From NCBI RefSeq assembly GCF_000227465.1, contig NC_016047.1, positions 2,212,857 through 2,276,856 on the forward strand: 64,000 nucleotides of DNA, given 5' to 3'. The stretch comes from Bacillus spizizenii TU-B-10 (GTDB lineage: Bacteria; Bacillota; Bacilli; Bacillales; Bacillaceae). Positions within the stretch are counted from its first letter, which is position 1; every line of letters begins with the position of its first letter. The notes under the pieces are model-generated. The model saw only the letters and a program-made list of their open reading frames with translations, made no database searches and had not been told where the DNA came from. The translations under genes were made by a program, and so were the position numbers. Below are positions 37,150-47,957 of this stretch, in pieces.

Positions 37150-38103
37150 ATGAAAGTCTTGTATATCCAGTCGGGATACGGAGGAATTTACAGTTATTTT
37201 GATCGCTGGGTTGAAGAATGTTTTCGGATCACTCATACAGAGTATATGTCTGCAGATATACCGGAAGCAGAATCTCTGGTGAAGATCGAAGCGTTTCAGC
37301 CGGCCTTCGCACTTATGATGGTTGGAGATGCCGTTCCTCACGACTGGCTGACCTGGTTAAAGGGTAAGGGTATACCCGTGTATGTTTGGCTGACCGAAGA
37401 CCCATTTTATATTGATATCAGTCTTCAGGTGATTAAGCACGCTGACGCCATATTAACGATTGAACAAAATGCCGTTCTCTATTATCAGGAGCTTGGCTTC
37501 CAGCACGTCTATTATGTTCCGATTCCAGTTAATCATCGGCTGTTTAAAAAAATGGACACCGAACATTCCTTTCATTCAAATCTGCTTATCATCGGCTATC
37601 CTTACCCTAATCGGGTTCAGCTTATGAAAGAAGCGGTACATCTGCCTTTCACGGTTCGAGTAATCGGAAAGGAATGGAGAAAATATCTGCCTAAAAAAGT
37701 GCTCAAACAGCCGCATATCGATGTCGTCAGCACATGGATTCCACCCGAACAGGCCGTTCATTATTATAACGGGGCAGACATTGTGATCAATGCGCATCGG
37801 CCTTATCATTTTGCTTTCAACAAAAATCATATCCGCATCAAAAATGCCAGTTTTAATAACCGAACGTTTGATATCGCTGCATGCGAAGCATTTCAATTAA
37901 CAGATTTACCCGCAGCCCATCCTTTTTCATCCTTTATTTCTTATTACAGCATCAACGACTTTAAGGAAAAAGCCGCTTATTATATCAACCATCCTGAGGA
38001 ACGGCATAAAGCTGCAGCATCCAATTACAAAGAGACCATACCCGCAAATACGTATGATGAGCTTCCTGAAAAACTAAAGGCGATTTACCTGGCGCTTTCT
38101 TAA
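37150..38103 (+). CDS. cgeB: CgeB, GT-B glycosyltransferase of the spore surface
   Basis: This 317-residue protein has the CgeB/glycosyltransferase family 1-like C-terminus (about 195-290), with HRPYHFAFN and FDIAACEAF segments that resemble the nucleotide-sugar site. No Shine-Dalgarno sequence precedes the ATG six bases after the cgeA stop, so it is likely translated by coupling to cgeA. It is thought to glycosylate the crust, possibly CgeA itself. Confidence 0.9.
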   Translation: MKVLYIQSGYGGIYSYFDRWVEECFRITHTEYMSADIPEAESLVKIEAFQPAFALMMVGDAVPHDWLTWLKGKGIPVYVWLTEDPFYIDISLQVIKHADAILTIEQNAVLYYQELGFQHVYYVPIPVNHRLFKKMDTEHSFHSNLLIIGYPYPNRVQLMKEAVHLPFTVRVIGKEWRKYLPKKVLKQPHIDVVSTWIPPEQAVHYYNGADIVINAHRPYHFAFNKNHIRIKNASFNNRTFDIAACEAFQLTDLPAAHPFSSFISYYSINDFKEKAAYYINHPEERHKAAASNYKETIPANTYDELPEKLKAIYLALS

Positions 38104-38133
38104 AAGATCGTTCATTGATATGAACGATTTTTT
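38104..38133 (+). terminator. Terminator downstream of cgeB
   Basis: Stem AGATCGTTCAT/ATGAACGATTTTTT with a TGAT loop, directly after the stop. Confidence 0.85.
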
Positions 38134-38141
38134 CATTCACA

Positions 38142-38172
38142 GAAAAAAGCAGCTGAGCAAGCTGCTTTTTTT

Positions 38173-38173
<1 letters not shown>
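38142..38173 (-). terminator. Terminator downstream of phy
   Basis: Stem AAAAAGCAGC with GCTGCTTTTTT; T-run on the minus strand. It sits back to back with the cgeB terminator. Confidence 0.82.
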
Positions 38174-39689
<1,516 letters not shown>

Positions 39690-40715
39690 ATGCCTAAACA
39701 GCAAACAGCAGAACTAAAACCATTTTTCCATAACAAAACAGTTTTAGTCACTGGCGGAACGGGTTCAATCGGGAGTCAAATTGTCAAACGCCTTTTGCTG
39801 CTTACTCCGAAACAGGTGATTGTATTCAGCAAAGACGACAGTAAACAGTATGTCATGAGCCAAAAGTATGCGGAGGATAAGCGGCTTTTATTTGTACTCG
39901 GAGATGTGCGCGATTACAGAAGGGTGAATCAGGTGATGAAAGGCGTCGATATCGTCTTTCACGCTGCTGCGCTGAAACAGGTTCCGACCTGTGAAGAACA
40001 TCCATTTGAAGCGATCCAGACCAATCTCATCGGCGGACAGAATGTGGTGGAAGCTGCCCTTTCACACCGAGTGCAGCATGTCATCAATATCAGTACAGAT
40101 AAAGCTGTATCTCCTGTGAACACAATGGGTGCCACCAAGCTGTTATCTGAAAAGCTGTTTCATCAAGCAAACCGCCACGTTCAAAACAGAGGAACCGTGT
40201 TTTGTTCGGTCCGCTTCGGAAATGTTCTCGGCTCAAGGGGTTCGGTCATCCCTATTTTATTTGAACAAATGATGGAGGGTGAACCGCTGACCATCACAGA
40301 CAAGAACATGACCAGATTTTTCATGTCAATAGACGATGCGGCTACACTGACACTGCAATCAGCTGCTATTACAAAAGGCGGAGAAACCTTTATTTTTAAA
40401 ATGGAATCACTGAAACTTGAAGAACTGATTCACGGGTTTGAAGAATATGCATCGCAGCACGGGCTCCCGCGGCCGGCTGCAGTAGAAGTCGGCAAACGTC
40501 CAGGTGAAAAGCTTCACGAAGAATTAACATCCCCTCATGAAATTGAATCACTGTATGAATGGGGCAATCTTTATGCGATCCTTCCAGAGCCGGAAAAACA
40601 TCCTGATTTTCGCAAAGTCAATCTGCCCGGGTATCAATCAGATCAAGCCCCTCTCATTACAAAAGACAGAATTGCCCAGATTATCGAAGAATTGCATCAA
40701 GAAAAAAAGGCATAA
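39690..40715 (+). CDS. spsM: SpsM, intact CapD-type nucleotide-sugar epimerase/dehydratase
   Basis: This 341-residue extended SDR protein has the Rossmann loop VTGGTGSIGSQ, the STDK active-site segment and MGATK with Met in place of the usual Tyr, as in inverting 4,6-dehydratases of the PseB/CapD group. It supplies a modified sugar for spore-surface polysaccharide. In strain 168 it is split into yodU and ypqP by SPbeta and rejoined during sporulation. Here it is continuous, with the 16-bp attachment core inside. Confidence 0.95.
   Translation: MPKQQTAELKPFFHNKTVLVTGGTGSIGSQIVKRLLLLTPKQVIVFSKDDSKQYVMSQKYAEDKRLLFVLGDVRDYRRVNQVMKGVDIVFHAAALKQVPTCEEHPFEAIQTNLIGGQNVVEAALSHRVQHVINISTDKAVSPVNTMGATKLLSEKLFHQANRHVQNRGTVFCSVRFGNVLGSRGSVIPILFEQMMEGEPLTITDKNMTRFFMSIDDAATLTLQSAAITKGGETFIFKMESLKLEELIHGFEEYASQHGLPRPAAVEVGKRPGEKLHEELTSPHEIESLYEWGNLYAILPEPEKHPDFRKVNLPGYQSDQAPLITKDRIAQIIEELHQEKKA
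40095..40110 (+). other. Unoccupied SPbeta attB core within spsM
   Basis: ACAGATAAAGCTGTAT is the 16-bp core at which SPbeta integrates in spsM. It appears once in this gene and encodes the TDKAV segment. The empty site shows that no SPbeta-type prophage sits here. Confidence 0.88.
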
Positions 40716-40716
40716 A

Positions 40717-40751
40717 AACAAGCCTGTCTATCCATTAGGCAGGCTTGTTTT
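40717..40751. terminator. Terminator between spsM and msrB
   Basis: Stem AACAAGCCTG/CAGGCTTGTT in a convergent gap, with T-run on the plus strand and A-rich left flank. Confidence 0.82.
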
Positions 40752-40758
40752 TTGTGTT

Positions 40759-41193
40759 TTATTTATGAAAGAGATGCAGATAGCTTTCGTATCCTTCTTC
40801 TTTCAGCTTATCTTTCGGCACAAACCGCAGCGCCGCTGAATTTATGCAGTAACGAAGCCCGCTTGGCCCCGGTCCATCATTAAATACATGGCCAAGGTGA
40901 GAATCCGCAGTACGGCTTCTCACTTCTGTGCGAATCATGCCGTGGCTCGTGTCTAGTTTTTCTTCCACCTCTTCTTCTTCAATCGGCTTTGTAAAGCTTG
41001 GCCAGCCGCAGTGGGAATCAAATTTATCCTTGGATGTAAACAACGGCTTGCCTGACACAATGTCTACATACAGCCCTTCTTCCTTATGATTCCAATATTC
41101 ATTTTGAAACGGCGGCTCCGTGCCATTATTTTGCGTCACCTCATATTGTATGCGGTTTAGTGACTGAATTTTTTCTTCTTTATTGTTCGCCAT
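40759..41193 (-). CDS. msrB: MsrB, methionine-R-sulfoxide reductase
   Basis: This 144-residue enzyme reduces the R epimer of methionine sulfoxide. Motifs are [18 protein letters not shown] [11 protein letters not shown] and the catalytic Cys in [11 protein letters not shown]. The two CxxC zinc pairs of some MsrB proteins are absent. It starts directly at the msrA stop (TAAATG), forming a two-gene oxidative-repair operon known to be Spx-controlled. Confidence 0.95.
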   Translation of the reverse strand: MANNKEEKIQSLNRIQYEVTQNNGTEPPFQNEYWNHKEEGLYVDIVSGKPLFTSKDKFDSHCGWPSFTKPIEEEEVEEKLDTSHGMIRTEVRSRTADSHLGHVFNDGPGPSGLRYCINSAALRFVPKDKLKEEGYESYLHLFHK

Positions 41194-41727
41194 TTATTTC
41201 GCCCCCCAATGCTCGCTGATAAATCCGGCACGTCCAGAACCTGTCCGGTAGCGCTGATAATGTCCTGGATTCTTTTTATAAAAATGCTGATGATAGCCTT
41301 CCGCTTCATAGAAAGGTTCAGCTTTTAAAATATCCGTTACAATCGGATCTTTAAATATTCCGCTTTTCGCCAGGCGTTGCTTGGAAGCCTCCGCAAGCTC
41401 CTTTTGTTTATCGTTATGATAAAAAATGGCTGCACGGTAGGAACTGCCGCGATCGGCAAACTGGCCGCCGGCATCTGTCGGGTCAATTTGCTGCCAAAAT
41501 AATTCAAGCAGTTTTTCATAAGGGAACACATCAGGATTAAACGTGATTTGAACGGCTTCACGATGTCCTGTCGTTTCACTGCACACCTCTTCATACGTAG
41601 GGTTTTCAGTATGGCCGCCTGTATACCCGGACACCACTTTTTCAATTCCCGGCTGTTCGTCAAAGGGTTTAACCATACACCAAAAACAGCCTCCAGCAAA
41701 TGTGGCGATTTCTTTTTTTTCAGACAT
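41194..41727 (-). CDS. msrA: MsrA, methionine-S-sulfoxide reductase
   Basis: This 177-residue enzyme has the catalytic motif GGCFWC near the N-terminus, followed by [16 protein letters not shown] and the C-terminal EHWGAK. It repairs S-methionine sulfoxide in proteins with thioredoxin. An AAAGGAGGCACC site precedes the ATG. A TATAAT box lies upstream on the minus strand without a good -35, consistent with activator (Spx) control. Confidence 0.95.
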   Translation of the reverse strand: MSEKKEIATFAGGCFWCMVKPFDEQPGIEKVVSGYTGGHTENPTYEEVCSETTGHREAVQITFNPDVFPYEKLLELFWQQIDPTDAGGQFADRGSSYRAAIFYHNDKQKELAEASKQRLAKSGIFKDPIVTDILKAEPFYEAEGYHQHFYKKNPGHYQRYRTGSGRAGFISEHWGAK

Positions 41728-41858
41728 ACTGGTGCCTCCTTTGTTAATACGTGGTATTATTATATTATAGCATGTAAAAATAGAATGAAAATGATTCTGC
41801 TTTTCAATAAAATCTATAGGTTTTAAGCAATATGCTTATGTAATGGAGGTTCACAAAT

Positions 41859-42284
41859 TTGAAAGTAAGAACACAGATGATGTACGATATGGAAACTTTA
41901 CTCCGTAAAGTCTTTAAACAAATACGCAATGAAATCAATGAGATTCTAGATAAAGAGCTGTCACGGAATGAATTCACCATTCTGCGAATCCTCAGTGAAC
42001 AAGGGCCTAAAAAAGTCACCGAATTTGCGCCTATTTTAGAGGTATCGGCAAGCCACATTACGGCTGTGACTGATGCGCTGGTAGAAAAGGAATGGATTAC
42101 GAGAATCAGATCGAAGGAAGACAGACGCATCATCCGCATTCATATCACTGAAGCGGGCGAAAAAGTCCTTCAGCATTTCAACGAGAAAAAAACGGAATAT
42201 TTCTTTAAACGTTTTGACTGCTACAGTGACGCCGAACTTGCCTCATTAATCGAGCTCTTCAGCAAACTAGATAAAAAACGGTGA
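41859..42284 (+). CDS. ypoP: YpoP, MarR-family regulator
   Basis: A TTG start, 8 nt after GGAGG, gives a 141-residue MarR-type winged-helix protein. The recognition helix (VSASHITAVTDALVEKEW) and the wing (RIRSKEDRRIIRIHIT) are clear. Its ligand and targets are unknown. The neighbouring MATE exporter ypnP, convergent with it, is a plausible but unproven target. Confidence 0.88.
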   Translation: MKVRTQMMYDMETLLRKVFKQIRNEINEILDKELSRNEFTILRILSEQGPKKVTEFAPILEVSASHITAVTDALVEKEWITRIRSKEDRRIIRIHITEAGEKVLQHFNEKKTEYFFKRFDCYSDAELASLIELFSKLDKKR

Positions 42285-42286
42285 AA

Positions 42287-42321
42287 AAAAGCACATACCG
42301 CTATATATGGGTATGTGCTTT
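42287..42321. terminator. Terminator between ypoP and ypnP
   Basis: Stem AAAGCACATACC with GGGTATGTGCTTTT, convergent position. Confidence 0.85.
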
Positions 42322-42335
42322 TCTCAGCGCCTCAC

Positions 42336-43673
42336 TTATTTTTCAGTGAACAGTTTCATTGTTTTCCAGCGGCCGTATCTGTAATACAAAAACGCCGCAC
42401 AGCTGCTTAATAAAAAACTCATTCCGATTCCGAGCCCGATCCCTTTCTGTCCAAGCCAAGCTGAAAATAGAGCTGTGAAAGGATATCTCAAAACCCAAAA
42501 CGAAATCAAATTTAAAACCAGAACCTGCAGCATCGCTCCCGCAGCTCTGACGATTCCGTTCAGTACGAAATTAATCCCGATAAAAGGGTAGAAAAACGCG
42601 ATCCATCGCAAATATTGTTCACCAAACGCAACCGCATCTGGCTCACTGATAAATAACCTCATGAGGTATTTACCAAATACCCAAATCATAACTGCAATCA
42701 CCAGCATGCAAGAAATAACAGCCATTACACCTAGCCTTGCAATCGTTCCCACTCTTTTATAGTTTCCGATTCCGATATTTTGCCCTGCCATACTGTTGAC
42801 CGCCGTACCGGCAGCCATTGCTGGAAGCGTGATGATGCTGTCGAGCCGCTGTACCGCGCCGAAGCCTGATACCACGTGCTCCCCGTATGAGTTGACAACA
42901 CTCATAATCGCCATCATTCCGCCTGTGATCACCATCATCTGCAGACCGGCTGGAATCCCGAGTTTCATAATCAGCGCGGACTCTTCCCACTTGGGCACTC
43001 GCGGAATTGAGAACGGCACAAGCTTGTGTTTGATGACATAGAACAATCCATACAGAAACGCAATGCCCTGTGACAAAATCGTCGAATAAGCAGCTCCCGC
43101 TATTCCCATGCGGAACACAGAAATAAAGAGCGGTGCCAACACTGTATTCAGCACAACGGCAAACGCAATAAACCGGAGAGGTGTCTTGCTGTCGCCGAGC
43201 GCCCGAAGCACAGTACTGATAAAGTTATAACCAAACAAAAATAAAATGCCGATAAATTGAATCTGTAAATAGGTTTCAGCAAGCGGTATCATTGACTCCG
43301 GCGTTTTTAGAAGACGAAGCAAGTGCTCTGACAGAAAAAAACCGGCCGCGCCGAATCCGATGCTTAGGCCTGTTAATAAAACGACAAAAGCGTTAATATA
43401 CGACGCCATTCCTTTTTCATCATCTTTTCCCTTTTGCTGTGACAAAATGGTTAACGTCGCATTGTTAAGGCCCAAAATAAAAGAAAGCACGGTTAAAACA
43501 ATCGTGCTTGATACTGCTGCTGCCCCTAGAGCCTTTGCCCCCAGTAAATTGCCGATCCACAAACTGTCTATAAATTGAAAGGAAACCTGCAATGCGTTTC
43601 CAAGCATAATAGGCGTTGAAAACAGCACAAGCTGTTTCAGCACGTTCCCCTGTGTAAAATCATATGCTTTCAT
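42336..43673 (-). CDS. ypnP: YpnP, MATE-family exporter
   Basis: The ATG at 43673, with AAGGAG seven bases upstream, gives 445 residues, the known length; the open frame extends to 43712. Twelve hydrophobic segments and two homologous halves mark it as a MATE transporter. The N-terminal LFSTPIMLGNALQ and IDSLWIGNLLG match the VmrA/DinF-like branch. The substrate is unknown. Confidence 0.88.
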   Translation of the reverse strand: MKAYDFTQGNVLKQLVLFSTPIMLGNALQVSFQFIDSLWIGNLLGAKALGAAAVSSTIVLTVLSFILGLNNATLTILSQQKGKDDEKGMASYINAFVVLLTGLSIGFGAAGFFLSEHLLRLLKTPESMIPLAETYLQIQFIGILFLFGYNFISTVLRALGDSKTPLRFIAFAVVLNTVLAPLFISVFRMGIAGAAYSTILSQGIAFLYGLFYVIKHKLVPFSIPRVPKWEESALIMKLGIPAGLQMMVITGGMMAIMSVVNSYGEHVVSGFGAVQRLDSIITLPAMAAGTAVNSMAGQNIGIGNYKRVGTIARLGVMAVISCMLVIAVMIWVFGKYLMRLFISEPDAVAFGEQYLRWIAFFYPFIGINFVLNGIVRAAGAMLQVLVLNLISFWVLRYPFTALFSAWLGQKGIGLGIGMSFLLSSCAAFLYYRYGRWKTMKLFTEK

Positions 43674-43713
43674 TTTTTCTCCTTGTGTTCTCAAATTTTC
43701 GTCAGACCGCACG

Positions 43714-43746
43714 AAAAAAGAGACGTTGTTTCATGTCTCTTTTTTT
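43714..43746 (-). terminator. Terminator downstream of ypmT
   Basis: Stem AAAAAAAGAGAC with GTCTCTTTTTT; it separates ypmT from ypnP. Confidence 0.8.
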
Positions 43747-43940
43747 CATGATTCATCGGTTTTTTTCCGGTCTCTCATACCGAATGTAAACACCATCACA
43801 CTTAGGAACAAGGCACAATAGGAAATGTTCAAGTACATTTGGTCCATATCTTCAGCAGCTAGATGATGATAAGCAAGCCAGCCGAAATACAGGGAAAATG
43901 TAAAGGATAATAAACTGAAATACTGGTAAATCCGTTTCAT
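43746..43940 (-). CDS. ypmT: YpmT, small two-span membrane protein
   Basis: This 64-residue protein has two hydrophobic segments (about 5-25 and 37-55) and a charged tail RDRKKTDES. An AGAGGTG site precedes the ATG, 12 bp after the ypmS stop. It belongs to the ypmP-Q-R-S-T cluster. The function is unknown. Confidence 0.8.
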   Translation of the reverse strand: MKRIYQYFSLLSFTFSLYFGWLAYHHLAAEDMDQMYLNISYCALFLSVMVFTFGMRDRKKTDES

Positions 43941-43952
43941 TTTCAGTCACCT

Positions 43953-44516
43953 CTATTGTTTAGGATGGTAATAGGAAAACTCAATTTCATCTTTTTCTAA
44001 ATTTATTTTATCCGCTTTGACATACATTCCATTCGTTAAAGGCATTTCTGACAGGCGCACTTCAATGCTTTTATCGCCGGGATGAACGTGGACAAATGAC
44101 GGCAATTCGTAAAAGCTGTCCATATAATTTAACACAAAGCTAATCGGTATACTCAATTTCCCTAACGAAAATTTCGTAACATTCAACTCCACATCGCCAT
44201 TTTTTTTCACGGTCGGTTCAAAAGCGACAAACGCATCAATGGACGTGGAAAAAGCCTTGATTTTCCCTGCGACATGAACATCATCATCTATCTCTACTTT
44301 ATAATCAAGCTTGTTTGATGCTTTATCGTTTAAATATGAGTTGACAAACGCAGCTAATGATTCTTTTGTGCTTGTCACTTGAAATCCATACTCGCTCTCA
44401 GATGAATCCTTCACCTGGGCTTGTTCTCCCGGCAGCATAACAAGTGCCATAAAACCAACAGCAAGGATAATATTGATTGCAAGCAATATAAAAAACAGTC
44501 GTTTCCACTTATTCAT
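43953..44516 (-). CDS. ypmS: YpmS, membrane-anchored conserved protein
   Basis: This 187-residue protein has an N-terminal membrane anchor (about 7-29) and an extracytoplasmic, beta-rich domain of the YpmS/DUF2140 family, related to lipid-binding tubular folds. It follows ypmR by nine bases. Its biochemical role is not known; an envelope function is inferred from the anchor and the neighbouring lipoprotein esterase. Confidence 0.82.
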   Translation of the reverse strand: MNKWKRLFFILLAINIILAVGFMALVMLPGEQAQVKDSSESEYGFQVTSTKESLAAFVNSYLNDKASNKLDYKVEIDDDVHVAGKIKAFSTSIDAFVAFEPTVKKNGDVELNVTKFSLGKLSIPISFVLNYMDSFYELPSFVHVHPGDKSIEVRLSEMPLTNGMYVKADKINLEKDEIEFSYYHPKQ

Positions 44517-44525
44517 GATGTCACC

Positions 44526-45293
44526 CTACTCTTTCGGTAATCCTTCTTTTTTAATGGCTTGATAGACGCGCTTCGCGATAAGGGAATAACCCGTACCATT
44601 AGGATGAAAATCATCTTCCTCAGAAATTCGGCTGCTGTCACTTTTTTCATTAAACAAGTCGTCGATATGAATGATTTTTGCATGTTTATCTTTTTTCAGC
44701 TCTTTTTCAGCAATATGGTTCCAATCAGTGACAACTCCGTTTATTTCATTTAATTCAGATAACGTAAACGTAAACGGATTATACATGCTGACATAAATCA
44801 GCTCAGCGTGATCATTCAGCTCTCGAATTTCAGAAATAATTTTTTCAAAACGCTTTTCAAACGGCTTTTCCGCTTCCTCAAACGGTTCAACGGTTAATTG
44901 AAGAAAGTTTTGGCGAAGGACTTTCATCAAATCATTACCGCCAATGGTAAAAAAGACATAATCTGCGTCCTTTATGCCTTTTTGAACCTTTTTATCTTTT
45001 AGTTTCTCTAATAAATCATCCGAACGGTTCCCTTTCACGGCATAATTTTTTACGTCTACCGTTTTTACTTGCTTATCTGAACGGATGGAATCCGCCACCT
45101 TGCCGACATATCCTTTTCCGTCGGGATCTCCGACTCCTTCTGTCAGCGAATCTCCGACAGCAGCAATGACAATGTCCTCTTTCGTTTTCGGTTCATGAGC
45201 TTTTTGCTTTCCCTCAGATGCTGTACGTATACTCGTACAAGCAGTAAGAAGCAAAATCAAACTGGCCATGAGTGAAAAAATGCGCAGCTTCAA
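44526..45293 (-). CDS. ypmR: YpmR, SGNH/GDSL-family lipoprotein hydrolase
   Basis: The TTG at 45293, 8 nt after AAGGAG, gives 255 residues; the frame is open to 45335 without a ribosome site. A lipobox LLTAC is followed by the GDSLTEG nucleophile block, GGND and the DDFHPNG block with catalytic Asp and His. It should act on an ester in the envelope, perhaps lipid or polysaccharide acetyl groups. Confidence 0.87.
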   Translation of the reverse strand: MKLRIFSLMASLILLLTACTSIRTASEGKQKAHEPKTKEDIVIAAVGDSLTEGVGDPDGKGYVGKVADSIRSDKQVKTVDVKNYAVKGNRSDDLLEKLKDKKVQKGIKDADYVFFTIGGNDLMKVLRQNFLQLTVEPFEEAEKPFEKRFEKIISEIRELNDHAELIYVSMYNPFTFTLSELNEINGVVTDWNHIAEKELKKDKHAKIIHIDDLFNEKSDSSRISEEDDFHPNGTGYSLIAKRVYQAIKKEGLPKE

Positions 45294-45370
45294 TCTTGTT
45301 GCTCCTTCCCATTCTACTAGTGGAAAGTGTATCATGTTTTAGAAGATTTGCAAATGCCTAGTCTTCTAGC

Positions 45371-45952
45371 TTACTTGAGTGTACTGGCTGACTTCACATC
45401 GGCGATAATATCATCGTACGGTGTATTTTCCACTCCATTGTAATCTTTCAGCACCTTGCCGTTTGGACCTACCAAATAAAAAGAAGATTGATGAATAACT
45501 TGGTCCTCTCCCTCCGGTTTCTTCACAATCGCTTTAAAGCTCTTAAGCGCGAACGCCTCAATATCACTCTGGCTGTATCCCGTGAGGAAATCCCAATTAT
45601 CAAAAGTTAATGGATAATTTGCGGCGAATTTCTTCAGCTGTTTCGGCTTATCGTTTTCTGGATCAACACTAAACGATACGATGCGGACATCTATCTTCTC
45701 GGCTTTCAGTTTTTTTTGCAGATCGGTCATATGAGCGGTCATCGGCGGACATACAGTTTCACAATTGGTGAAAATAAAATCCGCCAGCCATACTTCTCCT
45801 TTTAAACTCTCTAAAGAAACGTTCTTGCCGTCTTGGTTTTGAAATGTAAAAGGCTCCACTTCGTAATTGAGCGGATCTTTAATCTGTTGTCCCCCGCAGG
45901 CACACAAAAGCAGAAAAAACAGCCCTGCCGTTAAACCCTTGATAACCTTCAT
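45371..45952 (-). CDS. ypmQ: YpmQ (BsSco), Sco1-family copper protein
   Basis: This 193-residue lipoprotein (lipobox LLCAC) has a thioredoxin-like fold with the copper motif CETVC (Cys64, Cys68) and the distant His in VIHQSSF. It helps build the CuA centre of cytochrome c oxidase on the outer membrane face. The ATG at 45952 fits AAAGGGTG spacing better than the upstream GTG. Confidence 0.93.
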   Translation of the reverse strand: MKVIKGLTAGLFFLLLCACGGQQIKDPLNYEVEPFTFQNQDGKNVSLESLKGEVWLADFIFTNCETVCPPMTAHMTDLQKKLKAEKIDVRIVSFSVDPENDKPKQLKKFAANYPLTFDNWDFLTGYSQSDIEAFALKSFKAIVKKPEGEDQVIHQSSFYLVGPNGKVLKDYNGVENTPYDDIIADVKSASTLK

Positions 45953-46103
45953 GACATTCACCCTTTCCAGCCAGCATAAAAGCGCTTTCTAAAATCGTTC
46001 TTACCTGCTGCGTCCCATGTTTGTATTCGATACTGGGCAAAAAAATCCTGCATGCCTCCCAATCACTGATTACAGAGGGAGACATACAGGTATAAACGTC
46101 ATA

Positions 46104-46355
46104 TTACGCGTTGTGCTTTAACACCTCTTGATGAAAAACAGCCTGATAATCTGCCCATTTCATCCGGCGCTTCATATAATGTCGGAAAGAATACACTTTT
46201 GCCCTGCTGTTTGATGAAAACACTTCTTTTAAGTAGAATTGCAAATGGTGATGTAACATAAAGAAATAGTGCTCATCTTCCTTTAATACAGGTATTTCTG
46301 TCACTTTCACCTGAATCCCGTCACTGCGTTTGAACTCTAGGCTTTTGAGTAACAA
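46104..46355 (-). CDS. ypmP: YpmP, small conserved protein
   Basis: A TTG start at 46355 follows AGAGG by nine bases and gives 83 residues, the known YpmP length. The product is basic, with a HHHLQFYLKE stretch and no membrane segment. The function is unknown. It lies between ilvA and ypmQ and may be read from ilvA. Confidence 0.75.
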   Translation of the reverse strand: MLLKSLEFKRSDGIQVKVTEIPVLKEDEHYFFMLHHHLQFYLKEVFSSNSRAKVYSFRHYMKRRMKWADYQAVFHQEVLKHNA

Positions 46356-46441
46356 GCTATCAATCCTCTTTTTTTGTTTTTCTTCTATTATATACAATGC
46401 CAGCCGGGCTGTCTGTCATTTTGCGCGGTTGTGTAAAAAAA

Positions 46442-47710
46442 TTAGATCAGCAAATGGAACAAGTCCTCATCCTTATTCACCTCTACATAATGAAACGGTT
46501 TTCTGTTCATCCGTTCAATCAGCGGCCCATAGTCGGCCTTGTTCTGCAGCTCGATGCCGACAAGAGCAGGTCCGTTACTTTTATTATTTTTCTTCGTATA
46601 TTCAAATCTTGTAATGTCATCATTAGGCCCGAGAACTTCGTCAAGAAATTCGCGGAGCGCCCCCGCTCTTTGCGGAAAATTGACGATAAAATAATGCTGA
46701 AGTCCTTCAAAAATCAAGGACCGCTCCTTCATTTCCTGCATTCTTCCGATATCGTTATTGCCCCCGCTGACCACACATACCACATTTTTGCCTTTAATTT
46801 CATTCTTGTACAAATCAAGCGCTGCGACAGAAAGAGCTCCAGCCGGTTCAGCAACAATCGCACATTCGTTATATAATTCAAGAATGGATGTACATACTTT
46901 TCCTTCAGGCACAAGGAGAATGTCATCAACGACAGATTCCAGCGTTTGGAACGTTTCCTCCCCAATTTTTTTAACAGCTGCTCCATCTACAAACTTATCA
47001 ATTTTATCAAGTGTGACGACATGTCCAGCTTTGTTTGATTCAAAATAGGATGCCGCTCCCGCCGGCTCAACAGCAATTACCTTTGTATCAGGAGACACAT
47101 TTTTTAAATATGTACCTACTCCTGAGAGAAGGCCGCCTCCTCCGACACTTGCAAAAAGAAAATGCGGTTCTGTATCAATGTCGTTTAAAATCTCGACTGC
47201 CAACGTTCCCTGTCCGGCCATCACATCCGGATCATCGAACGGGTGGATAAACGTCCGGGATTCCGCCTCACAGCATTCAACAGCGCTTTTATACGCATCG
47301 TCAAACGTATCACCTGTCAAAATAATATCGATAAACCCTTTACCGAATAGTTCAACTTGAGATACTTTTTGTCTCGGTGTTGTAGACGGCATAAAAATTT
47401 TCCCGTGAATGCCAAGATGTTTACACGAGAACGCCACACCTTGAGCATGGTTTCCGGCACTCGCACATACAACTCCGTTCTCAGTCTGCTCGCTGGAAAG
47501 CTGTTTCATTTTATGATAAGCCCCTCTGAGCTTAAAAGATCTGACAACTTGCAAGTCTTCACGTTTCAAATAGATATTGCATTCATATCTCTCAGAAAGT
47601 CTGTCATTCCTTTGCAAAGGTGTGTGAATGACAATGTCCTTCACGTTTTGATGAGCCTTCAAAATGTCTTTCACTTGGATGAGAGAGTTTTCTTTAAGCA
47701 ACGGTTTCAT
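46442..47710 (-). CDS. ilvA: IlvA, threonine dehydratase
   Basis: This 422-residue PLP enzyme converts threonine to 2-oxobutanoate and ammonia, the first step of isoleucine synthesis. The PLP lysine lies in SFKLRGAYHK, the phosphate loop is SVGGGGLLSG, and the C-terminal 90 residues form one ACT-like regulatory module, as in Bacillus and Corynebacterium rather than the doubled form of E. coli. An AAGGAA site precedes the ATG. Confidence 0.96.
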   Translation of the reverse strand: MKPLLKENSLIQVKDILKAHQNVKDIVIHTPLQRNDRLSERYECNIYLKREDLQVVRSFKLRGAYHKMKQLSSEQTENGVVCASAGNHAQGVAFSCKHLGIHGKIFMPSTTPRQKVSQVELFGKGFIDIILTGDTFDDAYKSAVECCEAESRTFIHPFDDPDVMAGQGTLAVEILNDIDTEPHFLFASVGGGGLLSGVGTYLKNVSPDTKVIAVEPAGAASYFESNKAGHVVTLDKIDKFVDGAAVKKIGEETFQTLESVVDDILLVPEGKVCTSILELYNECAIVAEPAGALSVAALDLYKNEIKGKNVVCVVSGGNNDIGRMQEMKERSLIFEGLQHYFIVNFPQRAGALREFLDEVLGPNDDITRFEYTKKNNKSNGPALVGIELQNKADYGPLIERMNRKPFHYVEVNKDEDLFHLLI

Positions 47711-47957
47711 GTACAGATTCCTTTCTTGTTTTAAATCCCTATTTAATATGCCATTATAACACGAATATTCAAAAAATAAGACAATTATTTTTATTTAATA
47801 ATTAAAAAAATACTGACTATGTTTATCACATCTTGTGTAAAACTTGCTTCACCAATATCCTGGGAGTCCTAAGAAAAAAGATGATCGTAAATAAAACGTG
47901 TTTTCAGCCAACAGGCATGATATAATAAAACCAATTAGAACCAAAAGGAGCCAATTG

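Noticed and set aside
40537..40839. Plus-strand frame of 100 codons at the end of spsM
   Set aside because: It overlaps the spsM end, the terminator and the msrB end; its product has no family features.
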